52,390 nucleotides of DNA, taken from positions 1 through 52,390 of the forward strand of contig JAFWQP010000043.1 in NCBI GenBank assembly GCA_017509045.1, read 5' to 3'. The translations under genes and the position numbers were made by a program. Positions 14,099 through 22,787 of this stretch are shown here, in pieces. The stretch comes from Bacteroidales bacterium (lineage in GTDB: Bacteria; Bacteroidota; Bacteroidia; Bacteroidales; P3). Under the pieces are notes generated by a model. It was not told the DNA's origin. It searched no databases and saw nothing but the letters and a program-made list of their open reading frames with translations. How positions within the stretch are numbered: position 1 is the first letter of the stretch; every line of letters begins with the position of its first letter.

Positions 14099-15091
14099 AT
14101 GAACCTTTTCGACCATATCAAGGAGCTCAAGGATCGTGTGGTGAAGAGCCGTACGGTGAGGCTGGGACGCTATTTGGTGCACAACACGACGTTGCCCGGC
14201 AATAAGGGCGTGCCGCTATATGATGTGGTGAGTTATTTGCTGCAGGGCATCATCGATGGCAAACTGTGGCGTGCGGCGAAGGGACTGGCATTCTCGTTCT
14301 TGATGGCATTGCCTCCGCTGCTTATTTTCATGTTCACGTTGATTGCCTTCCTGCCATTCGACGGGTTGCAGGACGAGCTGCTGTTTCAGCTGCAGGACAT
14401 TGTCCCTGAGAGTGTCTTCACACCGTTGGCCAACACCATTAACGATGTGATGGGCCACAAGCATACCAGCTTGTTGTCGATAGGTTTTGCTGCATCGATA
14501 ATTTTGGCGGCCAACGCCATTCACGGTATGATAATGTATTTTGCCGACCGCAACAACGAGCAACGACGCTTTGTGAGCCGCTACCCGATATGCATACTGC
14601 TGGTATTCTTGCTCTACTTCATGGTAGTGCTGGTGCTGATACTGCTCATCGGCTACAAGACCATCCTGTTGTGGCTGTTTAAGAATGGGGTGCTGATTCC
14701 GGGGTCGTTCACACATATCGTCATCGGTATTGGCCGATGGATAATATTGGTGTTTATGGCATTGCTGACGCTGAGCTCGGTCTACTATATCATTCCGCTG
14801 AAGAAACAGCGGGTGGGCTTCTTCTCGTCGGGCGCGATGTTTGCCACCATCATGTTCATATTGCTTTCGTGGGGATTTAAAGTCTATTTGGCCAACTTCA
14901 ACCGCTATAACTTGTTGTACGGCTCAATCGGCACGTTGCTGATTGCCATGTTGTGGCTTTTCTTGAATGGGTTGGTGATAATGATGGGCTACGAACTGAA
15001 CACTGCCATCCTCAACGGCAAGTTGAGGGGGCGCAAGGTGCAGCATAGAATACACAATTGGAGAAAACCTAAAAATAAAGAATCAAAATAA
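14099..15091 (+). CDS. YihY/BrkB-family membrane protein
   Basis: 330 residues with about six hydrophobic segments. The N-terminal region (ITLPLLQGIIDGKLWRAAKG-like: SYLLQGIIDGKLWRAAKGLA) and the conserved LLYGSIGTLLIAMLWLFLNG followed by MMGYELNTA near the C-terminus are typical of YihY/virulence factor BrkB proteins. Their molecular role is still debated; the family was once mis-called ribonuclease BN. It sits in the inner membrane. It lies between nadC and the methyltransferase gene, six bases before the latter, in the same orientation. Confidence 0.9.
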   Translation: MNLFDHIKELKDRVVKSRTVRLGRYLVHNTTLPGNKGVPLYDVVSYLLQGIIDGKLWRAAKGLAFSFLMALPPLLIFMFTLIAFLPFDGLQDELLFQLQDIVPESVFTPLANTINDVMGHKHTSLLSIGFAASIILAANAIHGMIMYFADRNNEQRRFVSRYPICILLVFLLYFMVVLVLILLIGYKTILLWLFKNGVLIPGSFTHIVIGIGRWIILVFMALLTLSSVYYIIPLKKQRVGFFSSGAMFATIMFILLSWGFKVYLANFNRYNLLYGSIGTLLIAMLWLFLNGLVIMMGYELNTAILNGKLRGRKVQHRIHNWRKPKNKESK

Positions 15092-15097
15092 TAAGAT

Positions 15098-16315
15098 ATG
15101 ATTATTCAAAAAAATAATGGCAAAGTGGTGCCGCAGCAGTCGGGCAGAGAAAAATTTAAGATGGTCGCAAAGACCATGATGGGTTTGGAAGAGGTGCTGG
15201 CGGAGGAATTGCGGGAGTGCGGTGCTGAGAATATCGAGTGCCTGAGTCGTGCGGTAGCCTTCGAAGGCGATATGCGGCTGTTGTATCGAGCCAACTATGT
15301 GTGCCGCACGGCACTGGCTATATTGAAGCCCTTTGCCGAGTTTGATGCTAACAACGAACAGGAGTTGTACGACCAGGTGTACAAGATACGGTGGGAGAAG
15401 ATTTTGGACGTGGACTGTACCTTTATGATTGAGAGCACCACAAGTGGCGAGGTGTTCACCCATTCGTATTATGCTGCCTTGAAGACAAAGGATGCCATCG
15501 TGGACCGTTTCCGTCGTAATTTCGGACAACGTCCTTCGGTGGACACCGAGAATGCCGACTATAAGTTTAGCCTGCATATACGCGACAATCATGTGACGCT
15601 GTTGATGAACTCGAGCGGCGAGTCGCTGCACAAGCGCGGCTACCGTCAGGCTGTGGGTTTGGCACCTATCAACGAGGTGCTGGCGGCAGGCATGATAAAG
15701 TTGGCGGGGTGGAAATGCGACTGCAACTTCTACGACCCCATGTGTGGCTCGGGCACACTGCTGATAGAGGCAGCGATGATGGCAAACAATATCCCCGCTC
15801 AGTATTATCGCGAGGACCGTTTCGCCTTCAAGCGTTGGAAAGAGTTCAATTTGGGCGAGTGGAAGAGTGTGAAGGCACAGGAGGACAAAAAGATTGGGTC
15901 GGGCGACTTCGACTGCGAGATTTGGGGCAACGACATCGACCTACAGGTGTTGCAACAGGCTGAGAAGAACCTTGAATACGCCAAGCTGCACAAGGATGTG
16001 ATGCTCTTCAACGGCTCTTTCGAAGACCAAGACCCGCCCGAAGGAAAGACCCTGATTGTCACCAACCCTCCCTATGGCGAGCGTATCAAAGTGGAGGACT
16101 TGAATGCCATGTATGAGCAGTTGGGTGACACGTTTAAAAAGAGATATGGCGAGAATTGCGAGGCGTGGCTTATCACCAGCGACTTTGAGGCTATGAAGCA
16201 TATAGGGCTGAAACCTAGTAAGAAGATACCTCTGATGAATGGTCAGTTGGATTGCCGTTTCTTGCAGTTTGAGCTATACAAGGGAAGCAAGAAGGCCTCG
16301 AAAAATGAAAACTAA
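15098..16315 (+). CDS. THUMP-domain RNA N2-guanine methyltransferase (RlmL/YpsC-like)
   Basis: 405 residues. An N-terminal ferredoxin-like/THUMP region (about 15-170, MVAKTMMGLEEVLAEELREC) recognises RNA. A class I SAM-dependent methyltransferase domain follows, with the SAM loop DPMCGSGTLLIEAAM near 212 and the catalytic NPPYGERI near 322. NPPY marks methylation of an exocyclic amino group, as in RlmL (23S rRNA G2445). It lacks the second RlmK domain of E. coli RlmKL, like other Bacteroidetes and Firmicutes members. It starts six bases after the yihY-like gene and ends close to queG, giving a run of RNA-modification genes. Confidence 0.93.
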   Translation: MIIQKNNGKVVPQQSGREKFKMVAKTMMGLEEVLAEELRECGAENIECLSRAVAFEGDMRLLYRANYVCRTALAILKPFAEFDANNEQELYDQVYKIRWEKILDVDCTFMIESTTSGEVFTHSYYAALKTKDAIVDRFRRNFGQRPSVDTENADYKFSLHIRDNHVTLLMNSSGESLHKRGYRQAVGLAPINEVLAAGMIKLAGWKCDCNFYDPMCGSGTLLIEAAMMANNIPAQYYREDRFAFKRWKEFNLGEWKSVKAQEDKKIGSGDFDCEIWGNDIDLQVLQQAEKNLEYAKLHKDVMLFNGSFEDQDPPEGKTLIVTNPPYGERIKVEDLNAMYEQLGDTFKKRYGENCEAWLITSDFEAMKHIGLKPSKKIPLMNGQLDCRFLQFELYKGSKKASKNEN

Positions 16316-16440
16316 AAGTTAAAAATTGAAAGCTGATAATGGTGAAACAAGCCCCGGCCTTACGGCCACCCCTCTAAAGAGGGGACAATTATCGCATACT
16401 GATAATTCTCAATTATTAATTTTCAATTCTCAATTAGTAA
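16316..16440. repeat. Heptad-flanked repeat element overlapping the queG start
   Basis: Left heptads (AATTGAAAGCTGATAATGG), the core CCCCGGCCTTACGGCC plus ACCCCTCTAAAGAGGGGACA, then right heptads of the inverted type (TTCTCAATTATTAATTTTC). The core is the same as inside cinA. The first 35 or so codons of queG lie in this element. Confidence 0.8.
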
Positions 16441-17315
16441 AAGAGGCTGCCCAAGCGGTGGGCTTCGATGCCTGCGGCATTGCGGAGGCGACAGCATTGA
16501 CCGATGATGAGTTGCACCTGCGTCCGTGGCTGGCAGAAGGCTGCCATGCTGATATGGGCTATATGGCTGAACATGTGGACATGCGCTACGACCCACGGAT
16601 GTTGTTACCCGGGGCGCGTTCGGTGATTTCGGTATTGTTGGGCTATAAGCCGTCGCAGCGTATGGAGGGCAAGGCGAAGATTGCCCAATATGCCTACGGA
16701 CAGGACTATCACGAGCGGGTGAAAGGGATGCTCTTTCAATTGATTGCAGCCATTCGGAAAGAATATCCCGATTTTGAGACAAAGCCGTGTGTGGACACCG
16801 TGCCCATTAGCGACAGGGCTTGGGCGGTGCGTGCCGGACTGGGCTGGCGGGGACGCAACACGCTGTTGGTAAATCCCGAGTTGGGGAGTTATTGCTACAT
16901 TGGCGAATTGGTGACAACGTATTCGTCAGACCAATACGACATACCGATGGAGAACGGCTGCGGCAACTGCCACCGTTGTGTGGAGGCTTGTCCCAATAGT
17001 TGTTTGGTGCCTTTGGAAAATGGTGATTATTGGAACGATGCACGTCGCTGTGCCTCGTATCATACGATAGAGAATCGTGCAGAAACCTTGCCCGACGAGG
17101 TGCGATTGTCGGGCTATGCCTTTGGGTGCGACTGCTGCCAGTTGGTGTGCCCATACAACATTAAGGCAGCAACGCGTTACCAATTGAGTGACAGTGATAA
17201 GGACCGATTGGAACAGTTGGCAGATGCCGACGAGGCGACTTTTAAAAAAGCAACGCGCCACATGGCACTGAACCGCATCAAATACGCTCAGTGGAAGAGG
17301 AATATTAGTTTTTAA
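16326..17315 (+). CDS. queG: Epoxyqueuosine reductase
   Basis: 329 residues as read. QueG reduces epoxyqueuosine to queuosine in tRNA, using cobalamin and two [4Fe-4S] clusters. KEAAQAVGFDACGIAEA opens the family domain, IAQYAYGQDYHERVKG and DTVPISDRAWAVRAGLGWRG are hallmark runs, and the cluster ligands are CGNCHRCVEACPNSC and CDCCQLVCPYN. Homologues start only a few residues before the KEAA stretch. Here the first 35-37 residues (GETSPGLTATPLKRGQ and so on) come from a repeat element, and the only plausible in-frame start before the domain is the TTG at 16326, itself inside a heptad. The element may have replaced the original start. Co-directional with the methyltransferase gene. Confidence 0.93.
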   Translation: MKADNGETSPGLTATPLKRGQLSHTDNSQLLIFNSQLVKEAAQAVGFDACGIAEATALTDDELHLRPWLAEGCHADMGYMAEHVDMRYDPRMLLPGARSVISVLLGYKPSQRMEGKAKIAQYAYGQDYHERVKGMLFQLIAAIRKEYPDFETKPCVDTVPISDRAWAVRAGLGWRGRNTLLVNPELGSYCYIGELVTTYSSDQYDIPMENGCGNCHRCVEACPNSCLVPLENGDYWNDARRCASYHTIENRAETLPDEVRLSGYAFGCDCCQLVCPYNIKAATRYQLSDSDKDRLEQLADADEATFKKATRHMALNRIKYAQWKRNISF

Positions 17316-17398
17316 GGAAGGTATTGTTAAATAGTTAAATGGTCGGATTAAATAAATTTAAACAACTCGACCGTGTTACATATTTCCAAAATAATGAG

Positions 17399-17406
17399 TA
17401 ATTTTG
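17399..17406 (+). promoter_or_regulatory. Promoter -7 box for the small peptide/fimbrillin-like unit
   Basis: TAATTTTG followed by CAG matches TAnnTTTG. It stands 100 bases before the 70-residue gene. The -33 region is weak (TTAC). Confidence 0.65.
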
Positions 17407-17506
17407 CAGCGCAAACCGAGTTGCGGTTATGTGCTGTAGTTGCGTGTGAACGAAAGCGTTACGATGGTTTCGATGTGTATGGAATAAACTATAATATTGA
17501 AAATAT

Positions 17507-17719
17507 ATGACAAAGTTAAACAAGTATGATTCGCCTGTAATAAAGGTGGTAGCGTTCAAAGTAGAAAGCGGATTCCTTACAAGCAATCCCAATGCATCAT
17601 CGGAAAGTCAAGTCAGCTTTGGTGGTACCTATGAGACGGGTGGCGTGACCGATGACGCAAGCACCAATCAGTCGGGTTTGGGCCAATACGGCTATGGTAG
17701 CCTCTTCGGTAGAGATTAG
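17507..17719 (+). CDS. Small 70-residue protein preceding a surface lipoprotein
   Basis: Begins MTKLNKYDSPVIKVVAFKVE and continues SGFLTSNPNASSE with a Gly/Ser/Thr-rich tail (FGGTYETGGVTDDAS). It has no signal peptide or membrane segment. Short genes of this kind, with a YxxPxxxVV-like N-terminus and a polar tail, are often seen in Bacteroidales just before fimbrillin-like lipoproteins. The function is unknown; it resembles a precursor peptide or a small regulator. It has its own promoter at 17399 and lies 33 bases before the lipoprotein gene on the same strand. Confidence 0.7.
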   Translation: MTKLNKYDSPVIKVVAFKVESGFLTSNPNASSESQVSFGGTYETGGVTDDASTNQSGLGQYGYGSLFGRD

Positions 17720-17752
17720 TCCATCCTTTTGTTCAATCGATTAAAAAACTGA

Positions 17753-19519
17753 ATGATGAAGAACAGACATTTCTTTTCAATTGTAATGGCATTGACTTTC
17801 ACAGTCTTCTTTGGTGCCTGTAATAAAGACAATCAAGTTATTGACATGGACGCCACTATTGTCACGTATGGTAATGCTGGCTCTAAGGTCTATGTAGATG
17901 GTGGCGAAAATGGGACACATTTCGCCTATTGGAACAATGGTGACACCGTGATGATTAACGGTAATGAGTATTATCTCTCAGTGACCACTAATAGTGAGAA
18001 CCAAACTATTGCTGCCATTAATGGTGTTGCGGTGAACTCGGGCGGCTATTATGCCATTTATCCTTGCGATAGGGTTATTTCCTCTAACAATGGCGGTTAC
18101 CCTTCAATACAGATGCCTCAGGTGCAGATTTATAGAACGGACGGTAATGGTCACCAGCTTATCAAGGCTCCTATGGCAGCATATAGCTCAAATAGTGGCC
18201 GTCGAGAGCTTAAATTCACCAATCTTTGCAGCCTAATAGAGGTGTATCTCCCAGTAGAGAAAGAGGTTGCCTACATCAATGTCACCAGTGATGACAACTT
18301 CCTGTGGGGTAAGGCGACCATCAGTGGCACTACCAACCCATCGCTGTCGCTTAATGATAATGCAACAGCACAGGATTACACCACATCCAACAAGACTGTC
18401 ACCCTCGACTGCTCCACAAACGGTTATGCCGGTAGTAACAATGGTGGTAATCCTGCATCTGGTGTGTCGAGTGCTGGTCCTTTCTACATTGTGGTGCCTG
18501 CCCGTTCTTATTCCAATCTCAAAGTGGATGTCTATGTGTTTGATGGTACAGAAGATGGTCATCGCAAGGTCTATCGCTATAGGGCAGGTGAGGCAACTAC
18601 CCATAGTGCCAGTACCACTGTCGCATCCAATATGATTTATACTGTTGAGGTGGGTAATCCAGAAAGAATTCAGCCTCCTTACCCCTATCTGGGAACTGGC
18701 GAGTTCTCAGTTTCTCCCACCAAGAAGGTGCGTTTCGCCATGGGCAACCTCCAATATCAGGCAAGCACGGGCATGTGGCGTTTTGCCGAAACCCAATTGG
18801 TCTCTTTCTCGGATGGTGAAGGAAATCTTGTTACTAATAATCGCGACCAGCAGGCTTTATGGATAGACCTCTTTGGCTTTGGTACAAGCGGAAAGGGCGG
18901 TTATTATCCAACAACTTATACAAATAGCGTCTCAGGCAATTACGCCACCACTTCAATTAATGGTACACTCAACGACTGGGGTGTCAATGAGATTAGCAAT
19001 GGCGGCAACCAGCCTAACAAATGGCGCACCTTGACAAGGTCTGAGTGGCAGTTTTTGATGGCTGTAAACTATTCATCTGATGCGGTTCAGAGTGCATTGC
19101 GTCATGATAAACAAGTCTTGGCAGTTGTCCATGAGGGTGATATTTATTCAACATCTGCCATGGCTGAGGGTATTCTTATCGCCCCCGATGATTATACACC
19201 TAATCCGGCATGGCAACAAGAAGGGGCAGCAATACATATCACCCCCAATCAATATAATGCATTTATTCAAGCGGGATGTATTTTTCTTCCAATGACAGGT
19301 GGTTATTATTCTTATAATTACTATACACAAAGAATAGTATTGTATCCAGATGGAAATGAATTAGATGGTTTCTATTGGTCATCCACCTATGAAGATAGTA
19401 AACCCTGGGCATTTAAATTAAAGTGTGAAACCAATGGTGGAGGTACACAGGTTAGTTGTGTTTATTTTACTGGCGGTTATGAAGGCTGCGCAGTCCGTTT
19501 AGTTCGTGACGTGGATTAA
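17753..19519 (+). CDS. Fimbrillin-like lipoprotein with a C-terminal Bacteroidales surface domain
   Basis: 588 residues. An SPII signal ends at FFGAC (Cys23). The N-terminal half (DATIVTYGNAGSKVYVDGGE, FAYWNNGDTVMINGNEY, YYAIYPCDRV) resembles the fimbrillin-like/Mfa family, which builds Bacteroidales pili. The C-terminal half starts near YLGTGEFSVSPTKKVRFAMG and holds NLQYQASTGMWRFAE, IDLFGFGTSGKGGYY, TLTRSEWQFL and VRLVRDVD, a domain found repeatedly in Bacteroidales surface proteins and distantly like FGE-sulfatase or lectin folds. It is exposed on the cell surface and may bind host or glycan. It lacks a T9SS sorting domain. A terminator follows at 19539. Confidence 0.82.
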   Translation: MMKNRHFFSIVMALTFTVFFGACNKDNQVIDMDATIVTYGNAGSKVYVDGGENGTHFAYWNNGDTVMINGNEYYLSVTTNSENQTIAAINGVAVNSGGYYAIYPCDRVISSNNGGYPSIQMPQVQIYRTDGNGHQLIKAPMAAYSSNSGRRELKFTNLCSLIEVYLPVEKEVAYINVTSDDNFLWGKATISGTTNPSLSLNDNATAQDYTTSNKTVTLDCSTNGYAGSNNGGNPASGVSSAGPFYIVVPARSYSNLKVDVYVFDGTEDGHRKVYRYRAGEATTHSASTTVASNMIYTVEVGNPERIQPPYPYLGTGEFSVSPTKKVRFAMGNLQYQASTGMWRFAETQLVSFSDGEGNLVTNNRDQQALWIDLFGFGTSGKGGYYPTTYTNSVSGNYATTSINGTLNDWGVNEISNGGNQPNKWRTLTRSEWQFLMAVNYSSDAVQSALRHDKQVLAVVHEGDIYSTSAMAEGILIAPDDYTPNPAWQQEGAAIHITPNQYNAFIQAGCIFLPMTGGYYSYNYYTQRIVLYPDGNELDGFYWSSTYEDSKPWAFKLKCETNGGGTQVSCVYFTGGYEGCAVRLVRDVD

Positions 19520-19538
19520 TAATCAACAACAATCTAAC

Positions 19539-19571
19539 AAAAAGGGGGCATCGTCATGGTGTCCCTTTTTT
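19539..19571 (+). terminator. Rho-independent terminator after the fimbrillin-like gene
   Basis: AAAAAGGG...CCCTTTTTT with an inner GGCA/TGGT pairing and six T. It ends just before the stop of the convergent gene at 19580 and may serve both directions. Confidence 0.75.
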
Positions 19572-19579
19572 GTTTGGTG

Positions 19580-20083
19580 TTACGGAAACTTCTTTTTAGA
19601 GGGATTGAAACACACTCGCTTCACCACCATCACAAGGAAGAGCACTGTCAATAGGCTGCCGATGGCAAGGAAACAACCTTCACCATGAGGGTGCTGGGGG
19701 ACGTAGTGTGTCCAACACTGTGTGTCGGAATTGAGGATGTCGACGGCGTAGACTCTGACTTCGATGTCGGGGTTGGCTCGCAGGCGTTCTAGGTCTTCTG
19801 CCATAATCCAAAATCGGATATTATCGCCACAATGATATGAGGCAGGCAGGGCAAAGTCGACGAGGAATGTGGTGGTTGTTCTACCGTAGAGGTGTATGCA
19901 GCGGTAGCCCATGCCGAAAACTACCCATGAGGCGGGGAAGATGCCTTTGGTTTCATAATAGGAGTTGTGATTCTCGTGACCTTCAATGCTGACAAGTTCA
20001 TCTGGCTGCTTGGGGTAGAAGAACAACAGTAGGCAGACGACAGCAGTAGTGGCCACAATGATTTCAGCAAGCCAATGTTTCAT
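19580..20083 (-). CDS. Membrane protein of unknown function, coupled to the radical SAM gene
   Basis: 167 residues: an N-terminal hydrophobic segment (about 7-23, IIVATTAVVCLLLFFYP), an extracytoplasmic middle of about 110 residues rich in aromatic residues (FGMGYRCIHLYG, FALPASYHCG) and a second membrane segment near the C-terminus (AIGSLLTVLFLVMVV) followed by basic residues. I recognise no family. Its start overlaps the end of the radical SAM gene by four bases, so the two are translated together and may work together. Confidence 0.7.
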   Translation of the reverse strand: MKHWLAEIIVATTAVVCLLLFFYPKQPDELVSIEGHENHNSYYETKGIFPASWVVFGMGYRCIHLYGRTTTTFLVDFALPASYHCGDNIRFWIMAEDLERLRANPDIEVRVYAVDILNSDTQCWTHYVPQHPHGEGCFLAIGSLLTVLFLVMVVKRVCFNPSKKKFP

Positions 20084-21900
20084 CGTGTTGGGTGTTTCTT
20101 GTGTTTCGGGAACCGAATGTTAGGAAACCAGGTGCGAACAGGTTGTTCCAATCCTAGTCCGTTCATGTAGTTGTAGGTGGCAATTCGTAGGCCGTTGCCA
20201 ACCTCCTCAATGTCGTAGTCAAATTGGTTATCCCCATTGCCATGCAATGGCGACCAGTCCACCTCGTTATTGCAGAAAGGATTTGCTCCCAAGTCACTGC
20301 GACAGGCACCAAATCGCTCTGGTTCGCGTCCCGAGGGGCTGTGGCAGGTCATAGCGTAGCGGTGCCAGAAAGCACTCTGCACAATGCCTTCGTCGAACAT
20401 GCGTCGCACGGTGTCCAGTGCATCCAATGTTTCTTGGAGCGTTTCGGTGGGGAATCCGTACATCAGGTAGGTGTGCACCATGATGCCAGCGTTGCGAAAA
20501 TGGCGGCACGCCTTTATGGTCTGCCCGATGGTCACGCCTTTGTCCATCAGTTTTAGAAGCCGGTCGGATGCCACCTCCAGTCCACCGCTGACCGCCACGC
20601 AGCCCGACTCTGCCATCAGGTCGCACAGTTCGGCTGTGTATGCCTTCTCAAACCTGATATTGCCCCAGAAACTTACCACCAGTCGGCGGCGCAGAATCTC
20701 TTCGCACACCTCTTTCAGCAGCTTGGGTGGCAATGCCTCATCTATAAAGTGGAAGCCGCTGATGCCCGTTTGGGACATGATGTGTTCCATGCGGTCCACC
20801 ACGGTGGCAGCCGAAGGAGTATCGTAGCGGCGAATGTAGTCGAGGCTGGTGTCGCAAAAGGCGCAGCGGTGCCAATAACAGCCGTGAGCCATCATCAGTT
20901 TGTTCCACCGCCCGCAACTCCACAGTCGGTGCATGGGGTTAGTCATCTCGGCCAATGAGAGGTATTTGTCGAGTTGCAACCCTTCGAAATCGGGCATGGG
21001 GAGCTCTTGGTTGGTTGGATTCTCGTCAGTCTCTATCAGTTTGGGAGTGTTGGGTGTTACGGTGCGCAGCAGTCGGTCGGGGGGAAGTCTGCCCTCTAGA
21101 TGCTCGGCAATGCGCAGCAGGGGCAGTTCACCATCGTCAAAGGTGATAAAGTCGCAATAGTCGAAGATACGCCTCTCGCTCAGTTGCCGCCATTCCGTAT
21201 TGACAAACCCACCGCCGAATATGACAGGCAGGTGGTATTTCCGCTTGATGTATTGCGCACATCGCAAGGCACCATACAAGCATCCCGGGAAGGGAATGGT
21301 AAACCCCACAGCGTCGGGTCTGTCTGCTTCCAAGTGTTTCTGGAGCAATGCCAACATCAGCTCGTCAATCATGGTTGTAGGAGCCTGTAGGGCTGCATCC
21401 ATCTCATCGAACGTGGGGGCATAGTTGGCTATCTGTTCCGCATAGCGTATCAGGTCAAAATGGGGGTCTGTGTGGTCGCGGAGGTAGTCGGCGACCTCTT
21501 CGATAAAGAGCGTGGCAAGATGGCGTGCCTTATCCTCAGTGCCGCTTGTGCCAAAAGCCCATTCCATGTCTGCCAACTGCTCAAAACGCTCTCCTTCGGG
21601 CAGCAGGCTGCGGTTGGCTATGCGACTGGCTAGGGTATTGTCCTGCCCTCGTAGAAAGGCTTTCACATGCTCCACAATTTCGCTGCAACGCAGCAGGTAC
21701 GCCCTTTCATCCTCCTTGTCTACACTCATGGCATATTGGCTGAGCCACTCCCGACTGTAGATTTTGTCCACCAGCTCTATTCCTAGGTCGGCCTGCACGG
21801 CTGTATGCCCGTGGGCTTGAAGGAAGGCCTTCAACATCGTGGTGGCAGGGTAGGGGGTATTAATCTGCGTCAAGGGCGGAGTGATAAGGAGGAATTTCAT
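20080..21900 (-). CDS. Cobalamin-binding radical SAM protein
   Basis: 606 residues. The N-terminal part has the look of a B12-binding domain (MKFLLITPPLTQINTPYPA, FLQAHGHTAVQADLGIEL and AVGFTIPFPGCLYGALRCAQ, with VIFGGGFVN). The radical SAM core begins near 335 with GCYWHRCAFCD. Its cysteines are C341, C346 and C349, a CX4CX2C spacing instead of the usual CX3CX2C. Downstream are FHFIDEALPP, SGGLEVASDRLLKLMDKG and GIMVHTYLMYGFPTET, typical of the B12-radical SAM methyltransferase/cyclase superfamily. The substrate is unknown. It has a perfect promoter 27 bases upstream and is followed without a gap by a membrane protein gene. Confidence 0.85.
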   Translation of the reverse strand: MKFLLITPPLTQINTPYPATTMLKAFLQAHGHTAVQADLGIELVDKIYSREWLSQYAMSVDKEDERAYLLRCSEIVEHVKAFLRGQDNTLASRIANRSLLPEGERFEQLADMEWAFGTSGTEDKARHLATLFIEEVADYLRDHTDPHFDLIRYAEQIANYAPTFDEMDAALQAPTTMIDELMLALLQKHLEADRPDAVGFTIPFPGCLYGALRCAQYIKRKYHLPVIFGGGFVNTEWRQLSERRIFDYCDFITFDDGELPLLRIAEHLEGRLPPDRLLRTVTPNTPKLIETDENPTNQELPMPDFEGLQLDKYLSLAEMTNPMHRLWSCGRWNKLMMAHGCYWHRCAFCDTSLDYIRRYDTPSAATVVDRMEHIMSQTGISGFHFIDEALPPKLLKEVCEEILRRRLVVSFWGNIRFEKAYTAELCDLMAESGCVAVSGGLEVASDRLLKLMDKGVTIGQTIKACRHFRNAGIMVHTYLMYGFPTETLQETLDALDTVRRMFDEGIVQSAFWHRYAMTCHSPSGREPERFGACRSDLGANPFCNNEVDWSPLHGNGDNQFDYDIEEVGNGLRIATYNYMNGLGLEQPVRTWFPNIRFPKHKKHPTR

Positions 21901-21926
21901 GTGGCATTATTGTCTCTTACAATCTG

Positions 21927-21934
21927 CAAAGGTA
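21927..21934 (-). promoter_or_regulatory. Promoter -7 box for the radical SAM gene
   Basis: On the minus strand TACCTTTG followed by CAG, a perfect TAnnTTTG, 26 bases before the start codon. Divergent from the TPR-gene promoter 30 bases away. Confidence 0.75.
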
Positions 21935-21964
21935 CGATTTTTTACCGAAATGAAAAACTTTTTG

Positions 21965-21972
21965 TATTTTTG
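21965..21972 (+). promoter_or_regulatory. Promoter -7 box for the TPR gene
   Basis: TATTTTTG followed by C, matching TAnnTTTG, 23 bases before the ATG at 21996. Back to back with the radical SAM promoter. Confidence 0.7.
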
Positions 21973-21995
21973 CTTTTCCAAACAACTCTCCAATA

Positions 21996-22787
21996 ATGAA
22001 ACGTATATTCATTTTCTTGCTGATAACCATGTGTATAGGCACTGCTTTTGCCCAGTCCTATTCCGATGCCTTTGACGAGGCTTTCAGCCGCGATGACATT
22101 ACTGCACAGCGCGAAGCACTCAAATTGTGGCAGCGCGAAGCGCCCGAGGATGTCAACCTTTTCATTGCCCGTTACAATTTTTTTGCCAATCAAGCCATGG
22201 GTCAAAACTCCAATCAGGTCAGCGCATCGTTAGCGGACAGTGCCTTGATGGCGATAGAGGATGGCATAGCTCATTTCCCCGATCGTCTTGACCTCCGTTT
22301 TGGAAAGATTTATTTCCTTGGCGAGTTGCGCAAGTGGGATGCCTTTGTCGATGAAATCGGTCGGGCGATGGACCATTCCGTCCAAATCGGCCATCATTGG
22401 CTCTACCCTAATGTTCCCGACGATTTGATTGAGGATTTGCTCACGGAGTCAATGAACGACTATCTGGTCACTATGTGGCAGAGCATCGCCGACACAGCCC
22501 GCCTCTCGGCTGCCGACACCCTTGTGGTCAGGCAGATACAAGGCTTGGCAAAACGTGTTGTACAACTCTTTCCTGGTGATTTCCCAAACACCTATATGTT
22601 GGCACTGAGCCACCTGATACTGAATGAGAACGACAAAGCCTATAGGTATCTTGTGCGTGCCGAAAAATTGTCTAGTACAAGCAAGCCTCTACTGTGGTCG
22701 TTGGTAAAAGTATGTCGCAAACTGGGCAAGGCCGCCCAGGCCGAAGAGTACCAGCGCAGGCTCAACAGCCTGCAACAACAGGATTAG
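21996..22787 (+). CDS. Exported TPR-like protein
   Basis: 263 residues with a clear signal peptide (MKRIFIFLLITMCIGTAFAQ, cleavage near 20). The rest is alpha-helical with tetratricopeptide-like stretches (ALKLWQREAPEDVNLFIARY, LDLRFGKIYFLGELRKW, NTYMLALSHLILNENDKAYR, LWSLVKVCRKLGKAAQAEEY). Such proteins are periplasmic scaffolds for protein contacts; the partner is unknown. The last 26 bases overlap the end of the convergent HAD gene. Confidence 0.8.
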   Translation: MKRIFIFLLITMCIGTAFAQSYSDAFDEAFSRDDITAQREALKLWQREAPEDVNLFIARYNFFANQAMGQNSNQVSASLADSALMAIEDGIAHFPDRLDLRFGKIYFLGELRKWDAFVDEIGRAMDHSVQIGHHWLYPNVPDDLIEDLLTESMNDYLVTMWQSIADTARLSAADTLVVRQIQGLAKRVVQLFPGDFPNTYMLALSHLILNENDKAYRYLVRAEKLSSTSKPLLWSLVKVCRKLGKAAQAEEYQRRLNSLQQQD

